Assembly: GCA_003045895.1 (NCBI GenBank)
Contig: PZPC01000010.1
Span: 1-64,000 of the forward strand
Reading direction: 5' to 3'
Source of the DNA: Bacteroidota bacterium
Lineage (GTDB): Bacteria; Bacteroidota; Bacteroidia; Chitinophagales; Saprospiraceae
DNA length: 64,000 nucleotides
Under the pieces are notes generated by a model. It did no database searches. It saw only the letters and a list, made by a program, of their open reading frames with translations, and was not told the origin of the DNA. Below, one piece after another: positions 35,935 through 43,413 of the stretch. The position numbers and the translations under genes were made by a program. Numbering within the stretch: the stretch's first letter is position 1; each line of letters opens with the position of its first letter.

Positions 35935-35965
35935 TTTGATCACAACGGGATTAGCCGTATCTTAT
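35935..35965 (+). promoter_or_regulatory. Promoter of the dodecin gene
   Basis: TTTG (35935-35938), a 19-base gap, then TATCTTAT (35958-35965), close to the TTTG/TAnnTTTG consensus of Bacteroidota. It lies 22 bases before the ATG. Confidence 0.5.
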
Positions 35966-35987
35966 CAGACATCAAAAAACCACTATT

Positions 35988-36188
35988 ATGATCGTAAAAG
36001 TGATCGAAGTTATCGCCTCTTCCGAAAAAGGCATTGAAGACGCCATCCAAATGGCCGTTACCGAAGTTAGCAAAACCGTGCGCAACATCGACTCGGTTTA
36101 CGTGAAGGACATCAAGGCCCACGTAAAAGACGGAAAGATTTCCACCTACGGCGTCATCTGCAATATTTCTTTCCGGGTAAGTGATTAG
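35988..36188 (+). CDS. Dodecin family protein
   Basis: 66 residues, the normal size of this small flavin-binding protein. It begins MIVKVIEVIASSEKGIEDAIQ and has the beta-alpha-beta-beta order of the family (AVTEVSKTVRNIDSVYVKDI, then KISTYGVICNISFRVSD). Dodecins form hollow 12-mers in the cytosol that store riboflavin, FMN or CoA. The usual flavin-stacking Trp is replaced (VYVKD in place of the xxWV region), so ligand preference may differ. It has its own promoter and terminator. Confidence 0.92.
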   Translation: MIVKVIEVIASSEKGIEDAIQMAVTEVSKTVRNIDSVYVKDIKAHVKDGKISTYGVICNISFRVSD

Positions 36189-36257
36189 AAGGGGCCAGGT
36201 TAGCTGCTCTTAAAAGCGGAGAGTTGCACAGCTCCCCACTTTACCAACCAAACCAGC

Positions 36258-36293
36258 AAGGGTTGCCCGGGCGTTCATCCCCGGACAACCCTT
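36258..36293 (+). terminator. Terminator-like hairpin after dodecin
   Basis: AAGGGTTGCCCGGG (36258-36271) pairs with CCCGGACAACCCTT (36280-36293) with one mismatch. There is no long T run, so it is a weaker call. Confidence 0.55.
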
Positions 36294-36339
36294 AATGATT
36301 AATCAACAACATTAAACAATGGGTAAGTAATTGTTGTTT

Positions 36340-36645
36340 TTAGATAGCTTCGGCAAGTGGCCGGGCTTTAAGGTATATTTTTACACACTTCATCTTATTA
36401 ACTGCGTAAGCTTTAGGATACCGTTTGGGGCTGTATACCAGACCTGCTGCTTTTAATTGATCCAATTGTTTTTTTAATTGAAAAGGAGATTGCCGAAGCA
36501 AGCTACTTAATTGAGGCAAATGCATAGCCTGCTGGGGCTCGATCTCTTCCAACAACCGCTGGGACAAAGGATCCAGGAACAACTCCAGTCGTTTGATCGC
36601 TAATTGCATTTGCTTTTCGTCAAAAAACTTTTTTTCCGTACTCAT
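36340..36645 (-). CDS. Small winged-helix-like protein
   Basis: 101 residues. An N-terminal helix (KKFFDEKQMQLAIKRLELF) leads into what looks like an ArsR-type winged helix: LDPLSQRLLEEIEPQ, a helix-turn-helix HLPQLSSLLRQSPFQLKKQLDQLKA, and a wing AGLVYSPKRYPKAYAVNK. Basic residues are concentrated in the recognition helix and wing, as expected for DNA binding. No cysteine or metal site is present. It could be an autoregulator or a regulator of a neighbour; the glycosyltransferase cluster starts 374 bases away on the other strand. Fold assignment is by pattern only. Confidence 0.65.
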   Translation of the reverse strand: MSTEKKFFDEKQMQLAIKRLELFLDPLSQRLLEEIEPQQAMHLPQLSSLLRQSPFQLKKQLDQLKAAGLVYSPKRYPKAYAVNKMKCVKIYLKARPLAEAI

Positions 36646-37018
36646 GAGTGAAATGTTTTTCCGCCAAATAATTTACCAGGCAAGGGTCCCCCAGGAATAG
36701 GCAACCACTCGCTCAGTTGCGTCCACTCTCCTCCTTTGGGAGAGTGAGCCGCTATGTTTTCACTCATTATTGTTGTTTGTGCCTGAGCAACGCCGGGCGC
36801 TACTCTTTCCTGCTTCTAAATACGGCAGGCTATAAAAAAGGTTACAAAATCTGTTATTTTTTTCGCTAACCGGGGAATATGATAATAATGTAGCTGCGAG
36901 AACGCTAAATATCCTGGTAATTCCAGTACCTTCGTTTAACTTTTTATTAACGCATTAAAATCGGCTAAAAAACAGGTCGCCAGTGTAATACGGGACTTTT
37001 TTTTATAAAGCAATAACA
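36646..37018. other. Intergenic region, 373 bp
   Basis: No gene supported. It contains a CACTCTCC/GGAGAGTG hairpin (36724-36746) related to the REP-like element near 4771. AT-rich DNA at about 36835-36960 should hold the promoters of the divergent winged-helix and glycosyltransferase genes. A near -7 match, TACCTTCG, occurs at about 36929-36936 without a clear -33 box. Confidence 0.45.
36724..36746. repeat. REP-like hairpin
   Basis: CACTCTCC (36724-36731) pairs with GGAGAGTG (36739-36746). The core CTCCTTTGGGAG is similar to the CCTCCTTTGGAGG hairpin at 4771-4783, suggesting a dispersed family. Confidence 0.45.
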
Positions 37019-37717
37019 TTGGAGAAACCGGTCATCGACGTCATTATTCCTGCTTACAACGAAGAAACATCTATTGGTCTGGTGTTGGCAGATATACCAA
37101 AGGACTGGGTAAGAGAAGTTATTGTCTGCAATAATGCCAGTACCGACCAAACTGCCGCCGTAGCTGCAGCAGCAGGTGCTACGGTAGTTAACCAACCCCG
37201 GGCGGGGTATGGGAGTGCTTGCTTGGCAGGAATGGACTACATCAAAAGCAAGGGCGCTGATCATCAACCTACTATTGTTGTTTTCCTCGATGGAGACCAT
37301 TCCGATCATCCAGAAGAGTTACCTTTGTTGGTACAACCCATCATTCACGAAAACGCAGACTTGGTAATTGGCTCACGGGCCTTGGGAAAAATGGAAAATG
37401 GAGCTATGCAGCCGCAACAGATTTTCGGCAACTGGCTGGCCATCAACCTGATCCAATGGCTCTACAAGTACCAATTTACGGACTTAGGCCCCTTTCGCGC
37501 CATCCGCTGGGATCAGCTCCTGGCTCTGGACATGAAAGACCCTGATTTTGGCTGGACGGTAGAAATGCAGGTTAAAGCTGCAAAACATCACTTGCGTTGC
37601 ACGGAAGTGCCGGTAACTTACCGCCGTCGGGTGGGAGTTTCCAAAGTTTCCGGAACCGTTCGTGGCACCATTCTGGCAGGACACAAAATTTTATGGACTA
37701 TCTTTAAACTACTGTAG
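37019..37717 (+). CDS. Glycosyltransferase family 2 (DPM-like)
   Basis: 232 residues with a TTG start at 37019. No in-frame ATG exists nearby, and the GT-A opening VIDVIIPAYNEETSIG must lie at the N-terminus, so TTG is the best start. Motifs are EVIVCNNASTD, VVFLDGDHSDHP (DxD-like metal site), and the acceptor-side DFGWTVEMQVKAAKH. No membrane anchor domain is present, as in short dolichol-phosphate-mannose-synthase relatives. It would transfer a sugar from a nucleotide sugar to a lipid or glycan acceptor. It is first of three co-directional glycosyltransferase genes (29-base gap to the next). Sugar and acceptor unknown. Confidence 0.9.
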   Translation: MEKPVIDVIIPAYNEETSIGLVLADIPKDWVREVIVCNNASTDQTAAVAAAAGATVVNQPRAGYGSACLAGMDYIKSKGADHQPTIVVFLDGDHSDHPEELPLLVQPIIHENADLVIGSRALGKMENGAMQPQQIFGNWLAINLIQWLYKYQFTDLGPFRAIRWDQLLALDMKDPDFGWTVEMQVKAAKHHLRCTEVPVTYRRRVGVSKVSGTVRGTILAGHKILWTIFKLL

Positions 37718-37746
37718 TTCAGTAGTTTGTGTAAAAGTCAAAAAGA

Positions 37747-39321
37747 ATGACTACACTAGCTTTTCTTACTTTAGGTGTTTATACAATTGCATTATTGTAC
37801 ATCACCGTCTATTGTGTAATGCAGTTCAACCTGCTGTATTATTACAAGCGTGGCCGCCGCAATACGGCTGAATTTATCATGGAAGAACAGGAACTTCCCG
37901 TCAAAGTAGCGGTAGCCGCCGGCGACCATGACTGGGGAGATACGCCGGTTCAGCATTTCGGTTTTACGGACGATGAACCAGACAGTTACCCCTTTGTAAC
38001 GGTCCAGCTTCCGATCTACAATGAGATGTACGTGATCGAACAGCTGATCGACGCCGTAGCAGCCTTTGACTACCCCAAAGACCGCTACGAAATCCATATC
38101 CTCGACGATTCCACCGACGAAACCATTGACATTGTCGCTGCCAAAGTAGCGGAATACAAAGCCAAAGGCTACCAGATCGAACAAGTTACCCGGGAAGTCC
38201 GCCAGGGCTTTAAGGCGGGTGCCTTGCGCGATGGGATGGAACACGCCAAAGGAGAGTTCATGGCTATCTTTGATGCCGACTTTGTCCCCAGAAAGGACTT
38301 TCTCCTGCGCACCCTGCCCTTCTTCCAGGACAAGAACGTAGGGGTGGTGCAAACCCGCTGGGAGCACATCAACGAAGACTATTCCCTCATCACCCGCTTA
38401 CAGGCCCTTCAGCTCAACGTCCACTTCACCGTAGAGCAGGTAGGGCGCATGAATGGTGAATACATGCTGCAATTCAACGGTACTGCCGGCCTCTGGCGCC
38501 GCAAGACCATTGAAGACGCCGGCGGTTGGGAAGCAGATACGCTCACCGAAGACCTCGATCTTAGCATCCGGTCCCAGATCAAAGGCTGGAAAATTCGCTT
38601 CCTCGAAGATGTCGGCTCACCAGCCGAACTCCCCGTGGAGATGAACAGCTTCAAAGCCCAACAATTCCGCTGGATGAAGGGCGGCGCCGAAACGGCCAAA
38701 AAGATGCTGCCTACCGTGTGGCGTTCCAACCTGAGCCGCAACCAGAAAATTCACGCAACCAGCCACCTGCTGGCCAGTTCGGTTTTTCTGTTTGTTTTCG
38801 TTGCCGGTGTCTCCAGTGTACCGCTGTTGTTTTTCCTGGGTGACCTGATTGAAATGGGCTTCAGCAAAAACTTCTTCGCCTACTTCCTGGTGGGGCTGCT
38901 GTCGATCATTTCCATTTATTACGTGGCCAATATCCAGAGCCCGGCCAATACGGAACCCAATTTCCGGAAGGCCGTCTTCAAGTTCCTGGTCCTTTTCCCC
39001 TTGTTCCTGGCGCTGTCGATGGGTTTGTCACTGCACAATTCCGTAGCTGTTCTACAGGGCTACCGGGGCAAGAAATCGCCCTTTGTCCGCACGCCCAAGT
39101 TCAACATCAAAGGCCTCGGTGATAGCTTCGTTAAGCGGAATTACCTGACGAAAAAGCTGACCTGGACCACAATCGGGGAAGGGATTTTATCCCTCTACTT
39201 CCTGGCCGCAGTGGGTGGTGCGTTTTACGTACAGAACACGACTTTTGTCGTCTTCCACCTGATGCTGGCGCTGGGCTACGGCACCATCTTCTTTTATTCC
39301 GTGCGCCACATGCGCATGTAA
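37747..39321 (+). CDS. Membrane glycosyltransferase, cellulose-synthase-like GT2
   Basis: 524 residues. An N-terminal helix (FLTLGVYTIALLYITVYC) is followed by a cytosolic GT-A domain with VTVQLPIYNE, ILDDSTDET, FDADFVP, TEDLDLS and QQFRWMKG, the D,D,D,QxxRW set of processive beta-glycosyltransferases. Four or five C-terminal membrane helices form the export channel side. This layout matches cellulose/glucomannan synthase-like enzymes. No BcsB or c-di-GMP PilZ domain gene is seen nearby, so it is not a standard cellulose operon. It probably acts with the flanking GT2 and GT-C enzymes on a surface glycolipid or polysaccharide. Confidence 0.92.
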   Translation: MTTLAFLTLGVYTIALLYITVYCVMQFNLLYYYKRGRRNTAEFIMEEQELPVKVAVAAGDHDWGDTPVQHFGFTDDEPDSYPFVTVQLPIYNEMYVIEQLIDAVAAFDYPKDRYEIHILDDSTDETIDIVAAKVAEYKAKGYQIEQVTREVRQGFKAGALRDGMEHAKGEFMAIFDADFVPRKDFLLRTLPFFQDKNVGVVQTRWEHINEDYSLITRLQALQLNVHFTVEQVGRMNGEYMLQFNGTAGLWRRKTIEDAGGWEADTLTEDLDLSIRSQIKGWKIRFLEDVGSPAELPVEMNSFKAQQFRWMKGGAETAKKMLPTVWRSNLSRNQKIHATSHLLASSVFLFVFVAGVSSVPLLFFLGDLIEMGFSKNFFAYFLVGLLSIISIYYVANIQSPANTEPNFRKAVFKFLVLFPLFLALSMGLSLHNSVAVLQGYRGKKSPFVRTPKFNIKGLGDSFVKRNYLTKKLTWTTIGEGILSLYFLAAVGGAFYVQNTTFVVFHLMLALGYGTIFFYSVRHMRM

Positions 39322-39353
39322 TCATCGGAATCGAACTTTCATCCTTGGCAATT

Positions 39354-39392
39354 GGAACGCAGGTACTTTGTAGCACAAAGTAGCTGCGTTTC
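39354..39392 (+). other. 17-bp hairpin between two glycosyltransferase genes
   Basis: GGAACGCAGGTACTTTG (39354-39370) pairs with CAAAGTAGCTGCGTTTC (39376-39392) with two mismatches. It ends 16 bases before the next ATG. It could attenuate or stabilise the distal message; there is no strong T run. Confidence 0.45.
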
Positions 39393-39408
39393 AATTTGAA
39401 TCCAGCAG

Positions 39409-40755
39409 ATGCTTCCTTCGCTTAAAAAATGGCTGGTTGCTCCGTCGCCCCAACAGGGCCTGGCAGCGCTGGTGCTCCTGGGCAGCTGCTACCTTTTGGG
39501 CTACCAGGCAGAGCAGTCGGCGTTTGGGCTTATCCTTACAGCCTACACGGTGGCCTTCGCAACCTATGCCTGGCAGGTGAGCCAGGCCCGGGAAGCGCAA
39601 CTGCTGTTCTGGTTGTGCATCGCCCTGTTGCTCCGGCTGGTGCTCCTCGGCGCTTTTCCGGTACTCTCCGACGACATCTACCGGTTCATCTGGGACGGCC
39701 GCCTGTGGCTGGCTGGCCGCAATCCTTTCGACCAGCTTCCCGTCTGGTACCTCACGGCAGACCCGCAGATTCCCGGCCTGAGCCAGGCGCTCTTCGACCA
39801 GCTCAACTCGCCCGAATACCATACCATCTATCCGCCGGTGGCACAGTTTTGTTTTACGTTGGCCTGCTGGCTGTCACCACAAAGCATCACCGGGGCGGCA
39901 GTGGTGCTCAAGCTGATCCTGATCCTGGCCGACGTGGGGAGCGTACTGCTCCTCTTGAAGCTCCTTACGGCCTGGTCCCTGCCCCGTACCCGGGTGCTGT
40001 GGTACGCGCTGAATCCGCTGATGATCGTAGAGCTGGTCGGCAACCTGCACTTCGAAGGCGTTATGATCTTCTTTCTGCTCCTGGGTACCTGGCTGCTCAC
40101 CCAGGCCCGCTGGTGGCCCTCGGCAGTAGCCATGGCCCTGGCCGTGGCCAGCAAGTTGCTGCCGCTGGTGTTTTTCCCCTTCCTCGTGCGGCGCCTGGGC
40201 TGGCAGCGCAGCGTGGCCTACTTTGCCGTCGTGGGGGGCGTAACGCTACTGCTGTGGTGGCCCCTGTGGAGTACTTCTTTCGCGACCAATTTCGGCAGCA
40301 GCATCAATTTGTACTTCCGCCAATTTGAGTTCAATGCTTCGCTCTTTTACCTGTTGAAGGGGTTGGGTTACCACTGGGAAGGACAAAATCTGATCAAAAT
40401 CATCGGCCCGTGCCTGGCGCTGCTGGTATTGCTGGTCATCCTGCTCCGCACGGCCCTCGACCGGGCCAAAAGCTGGTCGTCACTGCCGGGGCTTTGGCTT
40501 TTTGCCATTGCCGTTTACCTGTGCTGTGCCACCACGGTACACCCCTGGTACACGGCCCTGCCGCTGGTACTCTGCGTGTTCACGCCGTACCGCTGGCCCG
40601 TGCTGTGGAGTGGGCTGATCGTGCTGTCCTACTACACCTATATTACCCCCGCTTTTCTGGAAAACTACTGGCTGGTAGGCCTGGAATACGGCCTGGTGGT
40701 AGGGTACGGCAGCTGGGAGTGGTGGCGGTTGCGGACCGGAGCGTTAGTGGGCTGA
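39409..40755 (+). CDS. Polytopic GT-C glycosyltransferase (GT87/DUF2029-like)
   Basis: 448 residues with about 11 hydrophobic helices. The first loop carries VLSDDIYRFIWDGRLWLAG, the acidic motif typical of polyprenyl-phosphate-dependent mannosyl- or arabinosyltransferases of the GT87 type, and YPPVAQFCF follows. These enzymes use lipid-linked sugars on the outer face of the inner membrane. As third gene in the cluster it would extend or cap the product of the two GT2 enzymes; the first GT2 could make its lipid-linked donor. It converges with the YheT gene 28 bases on. Confidence 0.85.
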   Translation: MLPSLKKWLVAPSPQQGLAALVLLGSCYLLGYQAEQSAFGLILTAYTVAFATYAWQVSQAREAQLLFWLCIALLLRLVLLGAFPVLSDDIYRFIWDGRLWLAGRNPFDQLPVWYLTADPQIPGLSQALFDQLNSPEYHTIYPPVAQFCFTLACWLSPQSITGAAVVLKLILILADVGSVLLLLKLLTAWSLPRTRVLWYALNPLMIVELVGNLHFEGVMIFFLLLGTWLLTQARWWPSAVAMALAVASKLLPLVFFPFLVRRLGWQRSVAYFAVVGGVTLLLWWPLWSTSFATNFGSSINLYFRQFEFNASLFYLLKGLGYHWEGQNLIKIIGPCLALLVLLVILLRTALDRAKSWSSLPGLWLFAIAVYLCCATTVHPWYTALPLVLCVFTPYRWPVLWSGLIVLSYYTYITPAFLENYWLVGLEYGLVVGYGSWEWWRLRTGALVG

Positions 40756-40783
40756 GCTTTTTAAACCAGGCTTGGGGGCGTTA

Positions 40784-41692
40784 TCAACAACCAGCAGTCC
40801 AGCGTTCCACCTCCGCCCAGGCGCGTACGTCCATCCAATTATAAGGCTTGCCCGGCAAGGTGTAACCCACGTGTCCACCCTGGTCCGTTCTTTCCAGGGT
40901 CAGGAAAGGATTCGTTTTTGCGGCGGCCAGCGGCAGACAGGCTTCGGTGATGATGGGGTCGTTGTCGGCGCAGACGGCCAGCACGGGGTGCTGTAGGGTC
41001 GCCACAAAATTTTTGGCCGAAGCCAGGTCGTAAAATTCCGCCGCGGAAGCCAGGCCGAGGAGGGGTGCCGTGAACCACTCGTCGAAGTCGCGCCAACGGC
41101 GAATCTCCGCCAATTTGCGGATGTCTACTACACCGGGGAAGCGTTCGTTTTTGACCTTTATCTTCTGGCTCAACTGCTGCAAAAAGCGCTTTTTGTACAC
41201 GCCATTGCCCGGCAACTCCAGCGCGGCCACACTGGCAGCCAGATCAAAGGGTGCCGAAAAGGCAATGCCCCCCAGGATAGCGGACGGCAGGCTGGCACCG
41301 TGTACCGCCAGGTATTTGGTCGTGATGGCACCGCCCATGCTGTAGCCAATCAGGACCACCTGCCCGTAGCCCCCCTGGTGCAAGGCGTGGGTGGTGACGG
41401 CATGGATGTCCCCAATTTCTCCGTGGTGGTACAAGCGCAGCAGGCGGTTCATCTCGCCACTACAGGAGCGGCAATTCCAGGCGAGCACATCCCAGCCGCG
41501 GTCGTGAAAAAAGCGCGCGGCCGAGCGTACGTACGGCCGACTGCTGTTGCCTTCCAGGCCGTGGGTGAGGATCACCAGTTGGCGCGCTGGTGTACGCTGC
41601 CGGAGCCAGTCGAGGTCCAGAAAATCGCCGTCGGCCAGCTCCAGGCGCTCGCGTTGGTAAGCCACCTTAGGGCCACCGAAAGCAGGTAGCAC
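40784..41692 (-). CDS. YheT-family alpha/beta hydrolase (true start probably upstream)
   Basis: 302 residues from the GTG at 41692. The core matches YheT: ELADGDFLDLDW, ILTHGLEGNSSRPYV, NCRSCSGEMNRL, nucleophile elbow GYSMGG, acid in CADNDPI, and histidine in GGHVGY. The conserved family N-terminus continues in frame upstream of this GTG (PPWYQFNGHWQT, encoded at 41693-41728), so the annotated start is too short. No ATG, GTG or TTG is available in that extension before an in-frame stop; an ATT at 41755-41753 is the only near-cognate start. Family members are esterase-like with unclear substrates. It is downstream of the CotH pair, 107 bases from the nearer one. Confidence 0.85.
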   Translation of the reverse strand: MLPAFGGPKVAYQRERLELADGDFLDLDWLRQRTPARQLVILTHGLEGNSSRPYVRSAARFFHDRGWDVLAWNCRSCSGEMNRLLRLYHHGEIGDIHAVTTHALHQGGYGQVVLIGYSMGGAITTKYLAVHGASLPSAILGGIAFSAPFDLAASVAALELPGNGVYKKRFLQQLSQKIKVKNERFPGVVDIRKLAEIRRWRDFDEWFTAPLLGLASAAEFYDLASAKNFVATLQHPVLAVCADNDPIITEACLPLAAAKTNPFLTLERTDQGGHVGYTLPGKPYNWMDVRAWAEVERWTAGC

Positions 41693-41799
41693 CGTCTGCC
41701 AGTGGCCGTTGAACTGGTACCAGGGTGGGCCGGGATATGGGTCTGGTTGATTAATTACAAATGGACTTTGCTGAGAAAAAAGGTCGCTGCAACCCGTTT

Positions 41800-43368
41800 T
41801 TACTTGGGTTTAATCTCATAAAACTCCCGCGCTGCCCGTGCCGGAGAAAGGGTGGCGATGTACTTGTTTTCAGCCACTACGTAGTACTGCACACTGGTCG
41901 TAAGCGGAATTTGAGCCACCCACTGCTGGTTCTCATTGGCAGCCATGGGTTGGCGCTGCCAGGGCGCAAAGGGTTGAGACCGATAGTACAACCAGGCGGC
42001 ATCCGCTTCGGTGATGGAGGTGGTGATTGTAGCTACTTCGCCACTCACGCGGTGTTTGACCTCGCCGATGGCGGGTGGGGTTTTCAGCAACAGCGGATGC
42101 TGTAAAATATTGGTGGCCCGCTGATCCATGAGTTCGGTAATACCGATCATGCTGGAGTTGTCGATGCGCACCGTCTGCGTAAAATTCTGCTGGTAAGTTT
42201 CCAGCGGATACAGCCGGAAAGGGTCTTTGGCTACTTCGGCGCCGATCATTTTCTGGAGCGCTGCCGCGCGTTCCTTGTACCAACCATTGCTGAAGTTTTC
42301 CATTACGATCGTCCGTACGTGGGCCAGGTAAATCTTGCGGTAGTGGTCAATGCCCAGTAATTTCACGACCAGTGGCCGCTGGGGATTGTTGTCATTGAAA
42401 TGCAGAAACAGGCTCATGTCCTGGAGGTCTGCGTTCGACAGTGGCGCGCCGCTACCGGTATACCGGAAACCGCCAAAACTCAGGTTCATATCCCAGATGA
42501 TGGGGTGCCAGATTTTAGCCTCGTCCTGGTAGAGGTAGTAATTGTGACAAAGGCGACCGAGGTAGCTGTCCAGGTTGACCAGCACGTTGTCATAGGCCAG
42601 CATCCAGAGGGTTTCGTTGACGTCGAGGATTTCACCGATTTTTGCTGGTTCCTGGTTGAGAACCCGGGTAAAATCCTGGAGTTCCTTCCACCCATTTTTG
42701 GATTTCAGTTCGTAGAGCGAATAGTAACAGACCGAATCCTTGCCCAGGTATTCGAGGCTGGCGTTGTTGCCTGTTTTGCAGCTGCCGGGGGCGTTTTCCT
42801 GCCAGTTGGGGTCGCATTTGAACTGTACCCCTTTGTCATCTCCGTAGTATTCCTTGAGAAAGTCATCGTCCACCGATTCCGACAAATTGTAAAGGCCCAG
42901 GTATTCGTCATTGACGTAGACCTTGGCAAAATTGGCGCGGGGAGCAGGCAGGTACTTTCCGGCGATCTCGTAAGACAACACTTCGCGCAAATAGCTCGGA
43001 TCCCGGAAGATGTTGGACAACTTGAGGGTCACGTAACCGCCCGGCAGCCGGGCCTCCTTTTCCACGTAATCCACCTTGATGTTAAAAGGGAGCTTGCGCC
43101 CCCCGGCATTGCGCACGTTGAAGTAAGAGCTGTTGCCTTTGTAGCGAATGCCCGACTGGGGGTATACCTTTCCGTCGACCGTTACCGTAGCTACCAGCCG
43201 TTCGTCCTGCCCGCGTTCCTTGATGGAATCCAACTGGTGGTGCCAGTCGGTTTCGGCAAACTTAATGCGTACATCCACCAGATGCTGGATATCATAAAGC
43301 CCTTTCTGAGCGGCTAGCGCACCAGCCGAAGCCAGGAAAAGACAGCCAATAAATAGGAGGCGATTCAT
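41800..43368 (-). CDS. CotH-like protein, exported (paralogue A)
   Basis: 522 residues with signal peptide MNRLLFIGCLFLASAGALAA. It has the CotH core: SGIRYKGNSSYFN, KLSNIFRDPSYLREVLSYEI, VYVNDEYLGLYNLSESVD, ILDVNETLWMLAYDNVLVNLD and HPIIWDMNLSFGGFRYTG, where WDMN is the place of the metal-binding aspartate. CotH proteins are atypical kinases best known from spore coats; in Bacteroidota they are secreted proteins of unknown target. The last 100 residues (AIGEVKHRVSGEVATITTSI to EIKPK) are an Ig-like domain. No Por-type tail was recognised. It lies 45 bases downstream of its paralogue. Confidence 0.88.
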   Translation of the reverse strand: MNRLLFIGCLFLASAGALAAQKGLYDIQHLVDVRIKFAETDWHHQLDSIKERGQDERLVATVTVDGKVYPQSGIRYKGNSSYFNVRNAGGRKLPFNIKVDYVEKEARLPGGYVTLKLSNIFRDPSYLREVLSYEIAGKYLPAPRANFAKVYVNDEYLGLYNLSESVDDDFLKEYYGDDKGVQFKCDPNWQENAPGSCKTGNNASLEYLGKDSVCYYSLYELKSKNGWKELQDFTRVLNQEPAKIGEILDVNETLWMLAYDNVLVNLDSYLGRLCHNYYLYQDEAKIWHPIIWDMNLSFGGFRYTGSGAPLSNADLQDMSLFLHFNDNNPQRPLVVKLLGIDHYRKIYLAHVRTIVMENFSNGWYKERAAALQKMIGAEVAKDPFRLYPLETYQQNFTQTVRIDNSSMIGITELMDQRATNILQHPLLLKTPPAIGEVKHRVSGEVATITTSITEADAAWLYYRSQPFAPWQRQPMAANENQQWVAQIPLTTSVQYYVVAENKYIATLSPARAAREFYEIKPK

Positions 43369-43413
43369 AACTTTTGGTTATTGATCGGTCAATGAAATAA
43401 AAACGCCAGCCAA

